Source of the DNA: Mytilus trossulus
Lineage: Eukaryota > Mollusca > Bivalvia > Mytilida > Mytilidae
DNA: 64,000 bases
Direction: 5' to 3'
Assembly: GCF_036588685.1 (NCBI RefSeq)
Contig: NC_086374.1
Span: forward strand, 24,978,886 to 25,042,885
How positions within the stretch are numbered: position 1 is the stretch's first letter; every line of letters begins with the position of its first letter. Shown here one piece after another: positions 49,001 through 60,900 of this stretch. Under the pieces are notes generated by a model. It did not search any database and was not told where the DNA came from. It worked only from the letters and a program-made list of their open reading frames with translations. Position numbers and translations under genes: made by a program.

Positions 49001-50805
49001 AGTGAAAGGGGGATGTGATTAAAAATTGGGTTCAATTTTTCTCATTTGAAATTTCATAAATAAAAAGAAAATTTCTTCAAACATTTTTTTGAGAGGATTA
49101 ATATTCAACAGCATAGTGAATTGCTTTAAGAGAAAACAAAAAAATTAAGTTCATTAGAACACATTCATTCTGTGTCAGAAACCTATGCTGTGTCAACTAT
49201 TTAAACACAATCCAAATTTAGAGCTGAATCAAGCTTGAATGTTGTGTCCATACTTGCCCCAACCGTTCAGGGTTCAACCTCTGCGTTCGTATAAAGCTAC
49301 GCCCTGCGGAGCATCTGGTTTATAACTGGAAAGCCATGTGGTATTAATTTATATGTACATGTACATCATGAACAATTAGTCTCTTCACAGAATCTTAAGT
49401 TTGAATTTTAATACATCAGAGAAATATACACGAAGCTTGTACAAATATTTGATCAGCCTATATATTTTGTGAACTCCTGACCCTGTATTGCTTTTGTTAT
49501 TTCCATCTTTACAAGATCATGAAAGAAGTCCACCTACCTCAAAAGTTATTTAAAATGTGTTTTTTTTCAGTTAATATTGAAGATACAGCACCAATACTAA
49601 AAAAGGTAGAGGAGCCTAAACCAGAACCATTGAGAGTAGGAGATGCTGAAAAATTGTCAGAAATATCAGGTAGAAATTTTTAATGTTATTCAAAATTTAT
49701 CATGAAGTGAGTTATTATGTTTTTTTTTTTCCTAATTGTTTTACTAGTTAATATAAAACAAAACAATATGAACTGATATACCTTTAATAGAGTCTGACAC
49801 AAGTCCTGTCTGTTAGAATTGTGTATTCACTATCTTAGTTAAACTACAGACTACTGACCTTTCTGTAAACATATATTTCTGTTTTCTGTGTGATAGTGTA
49901 AAATGATTCTTGAATGAAGAGAAAAAAATTGTGAAAGTCATGGAAAATGGTAGAAATGCTGACTTATCAATACTTTGCTTATCTATACGTATATTGTTTC
50001 TCATGAAATATTAATACATTGTATCATACTGTATTTGTCACCCTACTTTCTTTTGTCATTTGTAAAAGTGGCAGAAATGATGACTTGTCTTTATTTAAGA
50101 AAATATACTTATCATTTGACGACATCTTATCTATACATATAATATTTCTCATGAAAAATAATATCATTCTGTATTTGTCACCCTGCATTCTATAGTAATT
50201 TGTGAAAGTGGTAGAAATGATCACTTGTTAATACTTAAATAAAATAAGTCATCATCTGACCGCATCTTATCCATACATATAATATTTCTCATGAAAAATT
50301 AATATCATTCTGTTTTTGTCACCCTGCATTCTATAGTAATTTGTGAAAGTGGTAGAAATGATCACTTGTTAATACATTGTACTTAAATAAAATAAGTTAT
50401 CATCTGACCGCATCTTATCTATACTATAATATTTCTCATGAAAAATTAATATCATTCTGTATTTGTCACCCAACATTCTATAGTAATTTGTGAAAGTGGT
50501 AGAAATGATCGTTTGTTAATACTTAAATAAAATAAGTTATCATTTGAAAGCATCTTATCTATACATATAATGTTTCTCATGAAAAATTAATATCATTCTG
50601 TATTTGTCACCCTACATACTATAAGGTGTTAATAGAAAAATACTGATTTTAAAATCAACTGGAATCCAGAACTTTAAATTCTTAGCATAGATTGCAAATA
50701 TGTAATTATTATTTGTTTATATTAACAGGGAAGAAGAAGAGCTCAACAGAAAAAGCAACAGATGATTTTCATTACGAAAAATTTAAGAAGCACATGAGAA
50801 GATAA
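34009..50805 (+). CDS. C9orf78: C9orf78 / TLS1 homologue, spliceosome-associated protein
   Basis: Nine coding exons: 34009-34106, 36855-36969, 37303-37361, 39561-39641, 41243-41311, 45950-46081, 46488-46621, 49571-49669, 50729-50805. They sum to 864 bases, 287 aa plus stop, close to the human 289 aa. Every junction keeps frame. The sequence follows the family from end to end: a basic-acidic start (KKKK..RKRRHSSES), RE-KPKGVSA.VLALG, DPF..LTGGIVDMK, FAAETNRRDEDTEM, the strongly conserved MLSNQMLSGIPEVDLGIE, AKIKNIEATEDAK, SDFVPTNMAANYIQHNR and the C-terminal ATDDFHYEKFKKHMRR. The family is a mostly disordered nuclear protein that binds late spliceosome components (PRPF8/BRR2 region) and affects splice-site choice. 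In fission yeast Tls1 acts on telomere and heterochromatin gene splicing. Introns hold most of the repeats listed here. Confidence 0.96.
34430..36720 (-). mobile_element. Dead non-LTR retrotransposon (RT part) in C9orf78 intron 1
   Basis: On the minus strand the pieces order as a reverse transcriptase. A pre-RT segment lies at 36693-36490. RT blocks around 36340-36070 show FSKAF.TVPH and SGVPQ. The catalytic box is changed to FADN (about 35320). Then come W...W.M.FHPAKC and a C-terminal 135-aa frame (34884-34477; VQRRA.RF, ITDRNRLPSYI). The usual box is (Y/F)ADD, so the second aspartate is lost. The frame is broken by stops and by a 736-bp insertion (35326-36061). No endonuclease domain remains, so it is 5'-truncated. 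The pattern resembles Jockey/CR1-type elements, and the clade is not certain. Confidence 0.82.
35326..36061. mobile_element. 736-bp TIR element inserted in the retrotransposon
   Basis: Both ends begin CAGTCAGGGGACTTACT as inverted repeats. Similarity continues inward (aagtgatttt). Flanks are ATGCA (35321-35325) and ATGTA (36062-36066). Removing the element plus one flank restores an uninterrupted frame ...S-T-L-H-L-F-A-D-N across the site, which supports a 5-bp target duplication with one later change. The interior has several extra copies of the terminal motif (acttaaa.aagtgattttt near 35712, 35752 and 35945). No transposase frame is present. The superfamily is not assigned. Confidence 0.85.
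37362..39560 (+). other. C9orf78 intron 3 with a direct repeat
   Basis: 38115-38300 and 38545-38730 are diverged direct copies (cgaatcaaagaattcaa ... gattaaaaa..actccaga.ccttttgttt ... ccaataatt.a.aagttcc). The rest is AT-rich intron with nothing further recognised. Confidence 0.65.
40110..41035. repeat. Interspersed repeats in C9orf78 intron 4
   Basis: 40120-40270 is the 'ggaatcactgaagcatgactgg...ttgatccgccactg' element. 40455-41030 is a second family beginning 'ctagatgtgtcaaagcgacac' and ending 'caacttcgttgcggggccatta', with three internal units around 'aaaaatcagc..aatatctgaaggcgtttagag'. Confidence 0.75.
42060..43510 (+). repeat. 'agctcacctggcc' composite repeat
   Basis: The short 'gctttgctcattgttgaag'-type repeat (42060-42170, reverse) is followed by 'agctcacctggcctaaaaggccatgtgagct', itself an inverted repeat. 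Two or three diverged units follow, containing 'tcttctcctctaa.actac', 'aacatggccg', 'ttggcttatatctcaaaaac' and 'gtcaattgaccc..aaggggttattg'. The element ends 'ggtgagcgattcaggctttgagagcctcttg'. Confidence 0.8.
43530..44235 (+). repeat. Partial copy of the 'tatacgaccgcaaa' family
   Basis: 'ggtcgtatattggtatccagttgttggcg' at the left and 'cagggttgaacctctgcagtcatattcagctgcgctcgg' at the right match the ends of the fuller element at 47105-49325. The interior is shorter and more decayed. Confidence 0.75.
45690..45905 (+). repeat. Approximately 30-bp minisatellite
   Basis: Six to seven units of 'attgtcacatcataagtcat' plus 'gatataattac', some with 'cagattacaagacat' variants, directly before C9orf78 exon 6. 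Confidence 0.9.
46690..46795 (+). repeat. Short direct duplication
   Basis: The phrase 'caatgg(a/g)tgaaagatagattcatttac(t/a)agccaat' is present twice in tandem within C9orf78 intron 7. Confidence 0.8.
47105..49325 (+). repeat. 'tatacgaccgcaaa' composite element with internal tandem units
   Basis: Starts 'tatacgaccgcaaattttg...cgtcgtatattgctatcacg' and ends 'cgttcgtataaagctacgccctgcggagcatctgg'. Inside, about four units of 140-160 bp (aaggttggtattgattttgggagttttggtcc...gggccaaaaagggcccaaataagcatt) occupy 47220-47810. Alternating units of about 125 bp with 'attaaactttgtttgatttcatc' and 'attaaacttagtttgattttgac' occupy 47810-48580. The 142-aa frame on the minus strand is the translation of these units. 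No transposase is visible. Confidence 0.85.
49850..50630 (+). repeat. About 145-bp tandem repeat in C9orf78 intron 8
   Basis: Five units, each with 'ctatacatataatatttctcatgaaaaattaatatcattctgt' and 'gtaatttgtgaaagtggtagaaatgatcacttgttaa'. The 'ctcatgaaa' landmark recurs at about 50003, 50151, 50291, 50439 and 50579. Confidence 0.92.
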
Positions 50806-50833
50806 TGAATATGTCAAATCATAAACTTAGTGC

Positions 50834-50839
50834 AATAAA
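50834..50839 (+). promoter_or_regulatory. Poly(A) signal candidate for C9orf78
   Basis: AATAAA 29 bases after the stop codon, which would give an unusually short 3' UTR. A later signal may be used instead. Confidence 0.5.
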
Positions 50840-52480
50840 ACAATATCTGGAGTTCTAAATGTGGATAAATATTTAAAATTGCATTGGTAATGGTAAGATG
50901 GAATACTGAATAGACAATGTTTTAAGCAAATGACTGCTATTAAAATCATGGTATGCAGCATTGAACTCCTTAACTAGAACAGTTACACAAAGAGAGGGAC
51001 TAGAAAGAGGTCATATGGAGAACATTATGTGTCATTGTTAGGACATCGTTATGATGCACAAGTCAATACATGCATGTTTGATGACTTCTGAACAATCATC
51101 AGAAGAGCAGATTGAAAATATGACCATGTAATTGTTATTTAAATTCAGGTTAAGAATTTGTCTTCTACCAGTAAACAATACTATGAGTTAATTATTAGAA
51201 AAAGAAAATATGTATTATTTATCAATAAGTGATGGATTGATCCAACTTTATGTACCATTTTGGGTAAAACTGTCGAATACAGTTGATTTTCACCATTAAA
51301 AAAAATGGCCAAAATGATCCAATCTTCGTAGGTTAATGTCACCTTTTAAAAATCATTGTACTTTTTTTTGTATTTTCTGGATTATATTGTCATATTCATT
51401 TATCATTAAAATCATCACATTAAAGAATTGTTTTATTTTATGTTAGTGTCTGAAAGAAGTTAAAGTATAGTTTAGTTCTCATGAGTTTTATGGTTGATAA
51501 CATCATCCTCTTATGAGCATGGATAATACCAGGATTTTAAATAGCAACTGTGACAATATATTATTAATATAATTTATTTGTCAACACCTCTGAAACATTG
51601 TACAACATAGGACTTATATTCACTTGGATAATTTTAGTCTGCATAAGAAATGTGCATTATCTGGTTGTACAAATATAACATGAGATGAAGTCAGCAATTT
51701 CAAAAACCTAAGAAACTATCATTATGTCCCTTTGAATTCAGAATTTTGGCCATCAAACAACTGCAACATTTTGTCGTTGCAACTTCTCTGAAACCATACA
51801 ACAGAATTTCATAAAACTTTGAGGGCAGTTTGTAGATTTGCATGTCAACAAGAAATTTGATCAGTGGACTTTTGTAGGAGTTACATGTCTTTGATCTTAG
51901 GAAAATATTGTCTGATAACAATGTAGTGGCATGACATACGTTCTTTAATTTTCTATTGGATATTTGTCTCATTCATACCAAATCTAATTTTTTGAATTCA
52001 GTAGTTGTGTGATTGTAAATTATACCACATTTTATTTTAAATTTTGGGTATTGACTAGTACACATCCTTAAATGGTCTTGCATTTAATTAACATCTTATG
52101 ACATCTTCATTCAATTGTGTGTTTTTGTCTGTACATGTATTTTGTACTATTATAATAGATATAATAAATAAATAGACACTTTTTTAAAAAGTGCACAAAT
52201 TATAAAAAAATGATGCCCATAAAGCTGACTGCATATGGACTTGAGACATTGTTAAAGGCTGTATTTTGTCCTAGTCTTATTTCTACACAATTTGGCTCTT
52301 GTGAACAATTGTCTCACTGGTATTCATACCACATCTTATTTTTATAAGATCTGTAATTAAGAAAATATTGTCACACTCCAGATCAGCGTCATCACCCTCA
52401 AATGATGATTTTTACCAACTTTTTGCAGTTATATCTAATATCCATAAAAGCAATTTTAGATAGATAAAAAATTAATAGAA
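50840..52480. other. Space downstream of C9orf78
   Basis: AT-rich and possibly an extended 3' UTR. A decayed reverse copy of the 'gtggtatgagtgccaat' repeat lies at about 52205-52345. No gene is seen. Confidence 0.45.
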
Positions 52481-53765
52481 AAACAAGAGTGCACACACTG
52501 AAGTGTCTCAACTTCTTTACAAACCATTGATATTATGTTGATAATCCTAAAGATAAAGCTTTACTATAACTATCACATAAACTTAACAAGATCCAAGAAA
52601 ATGAGGTCAAGGTTATATAAACCAAAGGAGAAATAAATGTACACCTTAAAATCATTCAATACACTAAATTTAGTTGACCTTTTGCTTATAGTTTCTAAGA
52701 AATAGAATTAACCAAGAAAATCTTAACATTGACCAATGAACCATGAAAATGAGTTCAAGGTCAGTTGAACCATGCCAGACATACATGCACAGCTTACAAT
52801 CCTTCCATACAACAAATATAGTTGATGTATTGCTTATTGTTTGAGAAAAACAGACCAAAACATAAAAAAGCTAACACTGAGAAATGAACCATGAAATTGA
52901 GGTCAAGGCATTATACAATTGTTCAGAATAATCAATATATGTCTGTTTTGGAAGCCTTTAAGTCAAGGTAAAATAAAACCTGCAAGACTAACATGTACAT
53001 CATAAAATATTTCCATACACCAAATATAGTAGACATTGCATATAGTATTAGAAAAGAAAGTGACCAAAACTCAAAAAATTAACATTGACCTTTGAACATT
53101 GAAAATGAGGTCAAGATCAGATGACACCTCCAAATTCAACATGTACACCTTAGTGACCTTACCATCATTCCATACACCTATAAAGTAGACCTATTGCATA
53201 TAGTATAAGGAAATAGGACCAGCACACACAAAATTTACTATACCCACTGAACCTTGAAAATAAGATCAAGGTCAGGTGACACCTGCTAGTTGGACACCTT
53301 ACAATTCTTCTGTACATCAAACATACAAGACCTATTGCTTATTGTATCTGAGATATGGACTTGACCACCAAAAAATAACCTTGTTCACTGATCCATTAAA
53401 TAAAATCCAGGTCAAGTGAAAACTATCTGAAAGGCATATGAACCTTGCAAGGTACCTACATACCAAATATAGTTATCCTATTACTCCTAATAAGAGAGAA
53501 ATTAACATTACAAAAAACTTAACTTTCTTTCAAGTAGTCCCTGAACTATGAAAATGAGGTCAAGGACTATGGCCATGAGACAGACAGAAACTTCATAACA
53601 TAAGGCATCTATATACAAAGTATTTAGCATCCAGGTCTTCCACATTCTAAAATATAAAGCTTTTAAGAAGGTAGCTTACTTTAGCTGTAACCACCGCCGG
53701 ATCAGTGTGTTGAGTTTCCTGCAACAAAAGTCGCAGGTTCGACTAAAAATGATAAACAATACGAG
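52480..53765 (-). repeat. 'ccttgacctcatt' family repeat, inverted copy
   Basis: Seven or so units of about 150-170 bp with 'gaaccatgaaaatgaggtcaagg' and 'caaatatagt.gacctattgc', ending in 'aagtcgcaggttcga'. Read on the minus strand it has the same order as the 10505-11310 copy, but it is longer and better preserved. Confidence 0.85.
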
Positions 53766-56700
53766 ATTCACAAATTTCATAAATTCTATCCCAGACAACA
53801 ATGTTGGAGTCTCCATCTTTGCAGATGAACATAGAACTAGGTAAGCTGCACAGGCTTTTTAGAGTCTACAGTTACTTCATGCATAGTACTAGTCTGAGGA
53901 GTCCTCTCCAACTGATTCTCACAGTTTGTTTTTATATTCTGTTGTTTTCATGTCCAAAGTCTTGGACCTGTTATCTAATAAATGTCTAACTCTTTGATTG
54001 CTGTCGACTATATGTGTTTCTTGCTCTTGTTTACAGTTTGCTTTGTTTCACATTTTGACAGTATGGGTTTTCCTAATTTTTGAAGATGTACAGCGAGATT
54101 TTAATAAAATTGTTCACATCTTTGACCTTAGTTCATAACATTGGCAATTACACATTATTTCCTAAAAAAAATTTAAAGGAAAAGATTTTAGAACAAAAAG
54201 GGAACTGTAGAAAACATTGGAATATTGAATATTAGTGTGAATAGCAGACATGGTACAGGTATGAAAGTGTTGAATTTAAACCAATCTGAAGTGAGCACAA
54301 ACATCTCACTGTACTTATCTAGGTCAAATGATGTGATTTTAGTGTGTTTTAAAGCCACTTTTAATCACTGCTTTTGAGCTATTTCATGGCTGCCAGTATA
54401 TTTATTGGTGGAGGATGCCAGAGTGCCTGGAGAAAACCACCAACCTTCAATAGGAAAACTGACAGCCCTAGTTAACCTAGTTAAATAATATTGGAGTCTA
54501 GTACACCCCTACATGCAGGGTTAAACTCACAACCTCAGTGTTCTAGGCCTAGGTCATATTTCACAACTGTAAAATGTCAAACCAAATACAGAATCTCAGA
54601 ATATTTTTAATTATTTATTGTATTTCAAGCAATGAAATAAAAAAATCATAGAAGTAATTCATTCTTCATACATGTAAATCAATTGTCCACATACTTAATA
54701 TAATAAATAATGATAAGTGAAATTATTCATACACAATACACATTCAAAACTATGAAAGCTATGTTTATTTGATTCTTACATGATATGAGCATTGAAAAAT
54801 ACATATTTATTGCACTTGTTTCATAAGGACATTGATGTGCCTTAATTTGTAATGCTTATCAATAGTTCAAGAATAATGAACAAAACATATTTTATCAAAT
54901 TATTGTGCTTTCAGGACATATAATTGAAAAAATTCTTTAACTTTACTGATGCAGTATAAGATTTAGATTTCCTTAAGTTCATTCTCTATTGATTGTAAGA
55001 TGTTGCACAATTCTCTCAAAATTTTAAAACCCAGATTTGAATGGATGATTGATAGATGGCAATCATTTGTTACAAATGCAATACAATATATACTATGTAA
55101 CTATCTAGCTTCATTGTCAATACATTATTTTATTTAATAAGTCAAAAGGATACAGTTGATCTGCATAAAAACAATCTTGACATTAACACTAGTCTTAAAG
55201 TAACCAGTTTACTACAATAAAGTGTAACAATCCTCATTGAATAACAGGAAGATTTTCTTTTTAAATTAAAAAGAAATCCCTGAAAATGTTAATTATAAAA
55301 CCCATAACAAGTGAGGCCACACAAAAAGTTTTTTTCTCTGGATTTTCAAAAAATTATCATGTCGCTTAGCATTAACTTGTGTGATTAATAATGTTGTTGC
55401 ATGTGGTAAAAAATAGTAAATAATTGAAAAATTCTACTTATGAAAATTCCACAAAAGTTTAAACTTCCCCAGAAATTTTCCAGATGAATATTTTAGACAT
55501 CATGTTTTAACAACATTTTGAAATTATTTTCACATTTAAAGAATTTTATCAAAAGAAGCCTGGTAGCATTGCCTTCTTTCATTTATTGAAAATCCAAGGA
55601 ACTTAAAAATAAATTGGTGTGGCCTAAGAATAAAATATTTGATAGAGTAATATAACAAAAATAAACATTTATAACTATAAAGATAATATGAATAACAACA
55701 TTTTAGGAAGAATATTATTAAAAAGAATCCATAGAGCCAAAAACTGATTATATATGTTTCAGTAAAAGAAAAGAAGATTCACAAACATATTAAAATGAAA
55801 GATTATTTATTTTGCTGTGCTTTTAAAAGCAGACTGGCTCTTCCTTGGTTTGGTTTAATTTTCATCAAATTAACACTAAATTGCATTTCTTTATACATAC
55901 CTTTTTATATGTATATTTTAAAGTGACTTATTTACTTATTTAACTTGCAGCTTAATAACATATGAATGGCAGATAAAAATAAACAAGAAAACTGTGAAAA
56001 TGATGTATTTTGGATCTGCAAGTTGTGGCTGAAATATCCAATACAACTTTGTTACTACTAAAAATCAAAAGCAAAATTTTTCAGAACTTTTTTTTAGAAT
56101 ATCTATAGTAGAAAGTATTCAGTATCATGTTAAAAGTTTATCAGGTACACAAACAATCTGAAGACAAATGAAACATACAAATTTATATGTCATATCTACA
56201 AAATTTTGTATAAAATAACTATTTACATAAATTTAATAACACAAACTTACAAAATTTAATAAACCTATTAACTTTTTAAAAGGTGCAAAATATAATGGAG
56301 TAAGTGCTATAAATAGTTTATCTACAAAGAATCACCTACTGGAATTTACAAAACAGAATAAAATTCTGGCAAGTTCTATAAAGCTATAGTGATTGGAATG
56401 AACAAGTATAAAACAACATGAACACATTGAAACAAGCTGTCCAGAAACAGTAATACACTGTGGGGCCAGCCCCTTAAATAAAATATAAAAAGTACACAAT
56501 CAAATAAGTAACATTTAATACACACTCTTACAACTGGAGATATATCACAGGAAACTTTGGGAATAATTTGTCATAAACTATAATAGAGGAGGAATAACAG
56601 GCAATAAACTTTTAAAAGAAATATACAAATTAAGGCTGGTGTCGTCAATAGTGTCAAGCTTCTTACATTATTAATCTGTTAATCTGTTAGTATTTCATTT

Positions 56701-57968
56701 AGAGCTATATACCTGACTGGAATGGTGGCCAAAGACTTAGCAGGAAACTAAAATAGTTTGTTGAATGAGTAAAAAGAGATATGAGGTATGCAGCAGTTAT
56801 TTTGTACTTCAAATGGAAATTACCTTTAAAGCATGAAAATGCAAACAAAAAAATTGAAAATTGAAAGGCCTTTTTCACTAAAGTCAGTTGATTAATGGTT
56901 GTGGAATATAAAGTTTCTTCACAAAAAAATAATTGGAATGGTTTGACATAAAAATAGAATAAATAAATCATTGATAAATTATAAAATTATAATAATTGTG
57001 TCTGTGAAAGTGAGTGATGCTCTAAGAATGTGGTTACATGAACTATAAATTCTGTCTGTAATGAAATTTTGTGGAATGTTGAAACAGAAATATTAGGGAC
57101 AAGGGCCACATCACATGTTACTGATGTATGTAAATGAATAGTCTGCTTTTTCTACTTACGCTGTCAAATGATTCAGGTTATTCCTTTTTGAAATAAAGTT
57201 ATAGTGACGGACAGTGCCACATTTATGGAGTTGGGTATTGTTAGCAGCTCATGTTAAATTGATCAATTTCCATGTGTAATGTATATGAATGCTTTTGCAG
57301 AGAGAGAGTGTTAAATTTTGAACTTTAAACGATTAAACAGAGTCTTTATCTTAACAATAAATTTCTATTCTCAACATTTTGAATACATTATGAGAAGGAA
57401 TAGGATCACATGACAGAAATTAGTTGCATGAGCGACACAATAAAAAAGTACTACCAATCACCACAAATGACAATTTTCTTTAAATGGGCAATGGACAATA
57501 TTCAATATTGTTTAACAATAAAATATACATAATATTAACTACAATTAATTCACATTAAAGGAAGAGAAAACCATTTTATGGCAGTGAAGGGTACTAATAT
57601 TTTCAAAATTTTGACAAATATTTTAACACATCATTTATAACATTAAATCTTGTACACAAATCTCAAAACAACTCATTGTGTGTGATAGCAACGTTTAAAT
57701 TTACTTTCTGATTATGATACAAGATATAACACTGTTAACATACAATACATCACATTATATTGTTTCAATTGAACAAATATTCTAAAGAATTATACTAATG
57801 CAAAAACAGTGAAAAAAGGAAATGCACTTCATGGTTTTACTAATAGGTACTAAAATAAATTTCTAGAATGCCAAATTACCTACTTTCTTCACATCTGAAT
57901 TGTGAAATAAAAGTGACTATTAAAAATATCCTCATATACATGTATATATAAATTAAAAAGAAAGTTGA
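53766..57968 (-). other. 3' flank / probable long 3' UTR of the calcium channel gene
   Basis: Uniformly AT-rich with no recognised repeats or genes, unlike the rest of the window. Several minus-strand AATAAA hexamers occur, one at 54614-54619. A 3' UTR of up to about 3.3 kb is possible but unproven. Confidence 0.4.
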
Positions 57969-60900
57969 TCAACACCAATCAGATTCATCCTCATCAGAGT
58001 CTATATTTAGAGGTATATTGCTATCACTTCTCATTTCCATTTTTTCTGCTTTCTTTTTTCTGCCTTTAGGTTTGAAGCCATTAGGCACAGTCTTTAAAGG
58101 TCTAGATCCTCTATTTGAGCTTGACGAAGGGTCATTGAAATCTCCGGCTAATATCTTAGTTCTATCACTACTATTTTTATTTATATCTGGTGATTGACTA
58201 CTTGCTCTTGGATCATGTCTAATGTTTGATTTTTCACGCATCCATATTTCTTGGTCTCTATTATTTCTACCTATATTTGGCAATGTTCGTGAATGCACTG
58301 ATACTGTTGGTTTGTTTAAATTGTTTCTTTCTGTTGGACTATAAGGTTCTGGTTTTCCAAACTTGCCTAAATGTAAATTATAATTGTATGATCCTGATGA
58401 AGGAAAGTTTCTAGGTGCGTGTGATGGTGATTGATTTAAACGGGGAAAATTAATATTTCCTGGACTTCTTGGTGGTTGTGGTATTGTCGGTGATGGCATA
58501 ACACGTGGCAAGTTTTTGTCTTTGAGTTTTGGTGTTGAAAGATTTAATGTTGATGGTTTTAAAGCTGGTGGTAAAGGAACTGGAGGGAGTTTTCTCCCCT
58601 GTTTCTGTTTCTGTTTTTGTTTTTTAGGAGGTGTTGATACTGGGCTAGGACTTCGAGATCTATCAGTTAAATTTGCAGTTCCGTAATATTCTGCCTGAGG
58701 TGTCTGTGATGGTGTTGTAGTTGAAGGAGAAGGAGACCGTGACCTAGTTTCTAATGAAGTTGACCTATAAAATGCTGAATCCCTCTTTCTCAGTGGTTGT
58801 GGACTAGGGAGTGGAGATCCAATTACATTCCCTTGTGGCTGTAATGGTGGTCTCCTCAAACTTCTAGATTTCCTTTGTTGTGGAGAATTGGGTAGACTTA
58901 AACTTTCATCTGCTTTGAAACCTGTCAAAATGGTATAGAATATTATCAATAAAATTGATTGAAAACATATAACACTCAAAGTTAATACATGTACAATTAT
59001 TCAGAAATTACTTTATTTATTACTGTGATTGTTGATCAGGGGACAAAAAAGTATCATTCATTTTACAATTTATGATATGCTGGATACAATAACAAATTTA
59101 TTAGAAATGAACAAAATTGTATGTCTTGCAATATTTAATATAAACACCATACAAATTTCTTGGACAGATATCAGTAAAATAAACTGTTGACACAGAGAAA
59201 TGTCTGTTTTTGATGTTATAATATTTATAGTATAATGAAAATGTTAAAATTGATATGGCAATATCTAGACATGTAAAATATGCAGAACAATCTGTCAATG
59301 ACCTAATCACACAAACTAATACAATGTTGATTCTGCTTTTGCCACCACTGTAAACAGCAAGCCTACATCTTATATTTTTGACTATGTTGAAGGAGGAGAA
59401 AAATAAGGTTGCAAAGTTTGTAATGAGTTGCAACAATTAATCAATCAATATAGAACAATCTTGAGTTGTCATATATGAAGGAGTTACACAGGTTGTCCTG
59501 AAGTTGATCAGGCAAATAATGTCTTTAAAAAATGCGTTCTTTCTGTTGTGAAATTCAAAATGTACAGGCAAATGTAGGAATTCCAAAGTCATCTATATGT
59601 ACCCCTACCTGTCACTATGAATTCTGTAGTATAAATTGTGTTTCATACTCAACTATTTATTACTTAAAATCCAAAGGGGAACATTAATTTTCATCAAATA
59701 TTTATAATATACCAAATTTAAAACTAGAGTATTAGATACAGCATGATGCAGTATATATTATTATTTATAGTTTTTGTATGCATGTCTATTTAACTGATTC
59801 TAATGTATTTCATTTACATCCATATAAAACCTTAACAGAAGCATTTTTCTTCATCGTATAAAGCAAGCATTGAAAAGCAACAAAATGCACATGATATTTT
59901 TAGATAGGAATTGACAAAATGAAAAACCAACCCTTTTTAGAAATGTACCATGCAGTTACAAAATAGAATAACAAGCCATGCATAAATAAACCATTGATAC
60001 CTGCTTAGCTATGTCTCTTGTGACTTCAAATAAGTAGTAACCTTGGATTTACTATATATATAATCAATTCTTTTTAATCCTTTAGGAGGCATTCAGATAT
60101 ATACTTCATAATTGCTTAATTATCATTTAAAAAGCCATGACTTATAAACTGATATCTTCATGTAAATAACTTTGATGGGATGATTTATTTAGACTACATA
60201 TTGTAATGGTAAAACAGAATAAAAGAAAATCTTAAGAAGGTGACCATGAATGGTTGAGATTTGTGAAAATGATCCCTGAAAACAGATAAACAGATACCAT
60301 TACCATAATGTTTTCGTCGATCCATTTCAGCTATAGAATGAGCCTGATCAACTAAATTAGAAACTGCTGACGCAAATCCAAATTCATTACGACGTGGTGA
60401 AGGTGACCTTCTCTGTAACATGGGAGAATTTGTGGGTGATCCAAATGGACTGTGATAAGGCATCATTGGATGGATAGGAGATCTTTGTGAGACAGGTGTC
60501 GTAGGAACTGAAGGACTTTTACTACCAGGCCTGCTGGGAGCTGTCGGCCCTTGACCAGATGCATGTTCAGGTTTCAGACCACTTGAGAAGTCCTGCCGGT
60601 CCATAGACTAGAAAGACAAATATATTCTAATGAATTAAAAATGAACTCTTTCTGGGATCATAAAAAAAGATACTCTCTATCCTGATGGTAAACAATCTGA
60701 TAAAATATACAATCTAACCATATACATTCTATAAGTACAAAAATTACTTATTTTTTTCCCATAATATTAGTTACATTGCATAATCCAAATGTATTCACAA
60801 AATTTCAAAAATACAGAATTCTGAACCATTTACCATAATATATTGTATTTAGTTGAAACTGTATTACACACACACACATATATATAATACATTGTAAACA

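Noticed and set aside
53690-53760. tRNA-like B box (caggttcga) suggesting a SINE promoter
   Set aside because: No A box at the right distance and no tRNA fold. The phrase is the conserved head of the repeat family also seen at about 10515.
58226-58414. Plus-strand frame opposite the Cav2 tail exon
   Set aside because: Antisense shadow of a real coding exon.
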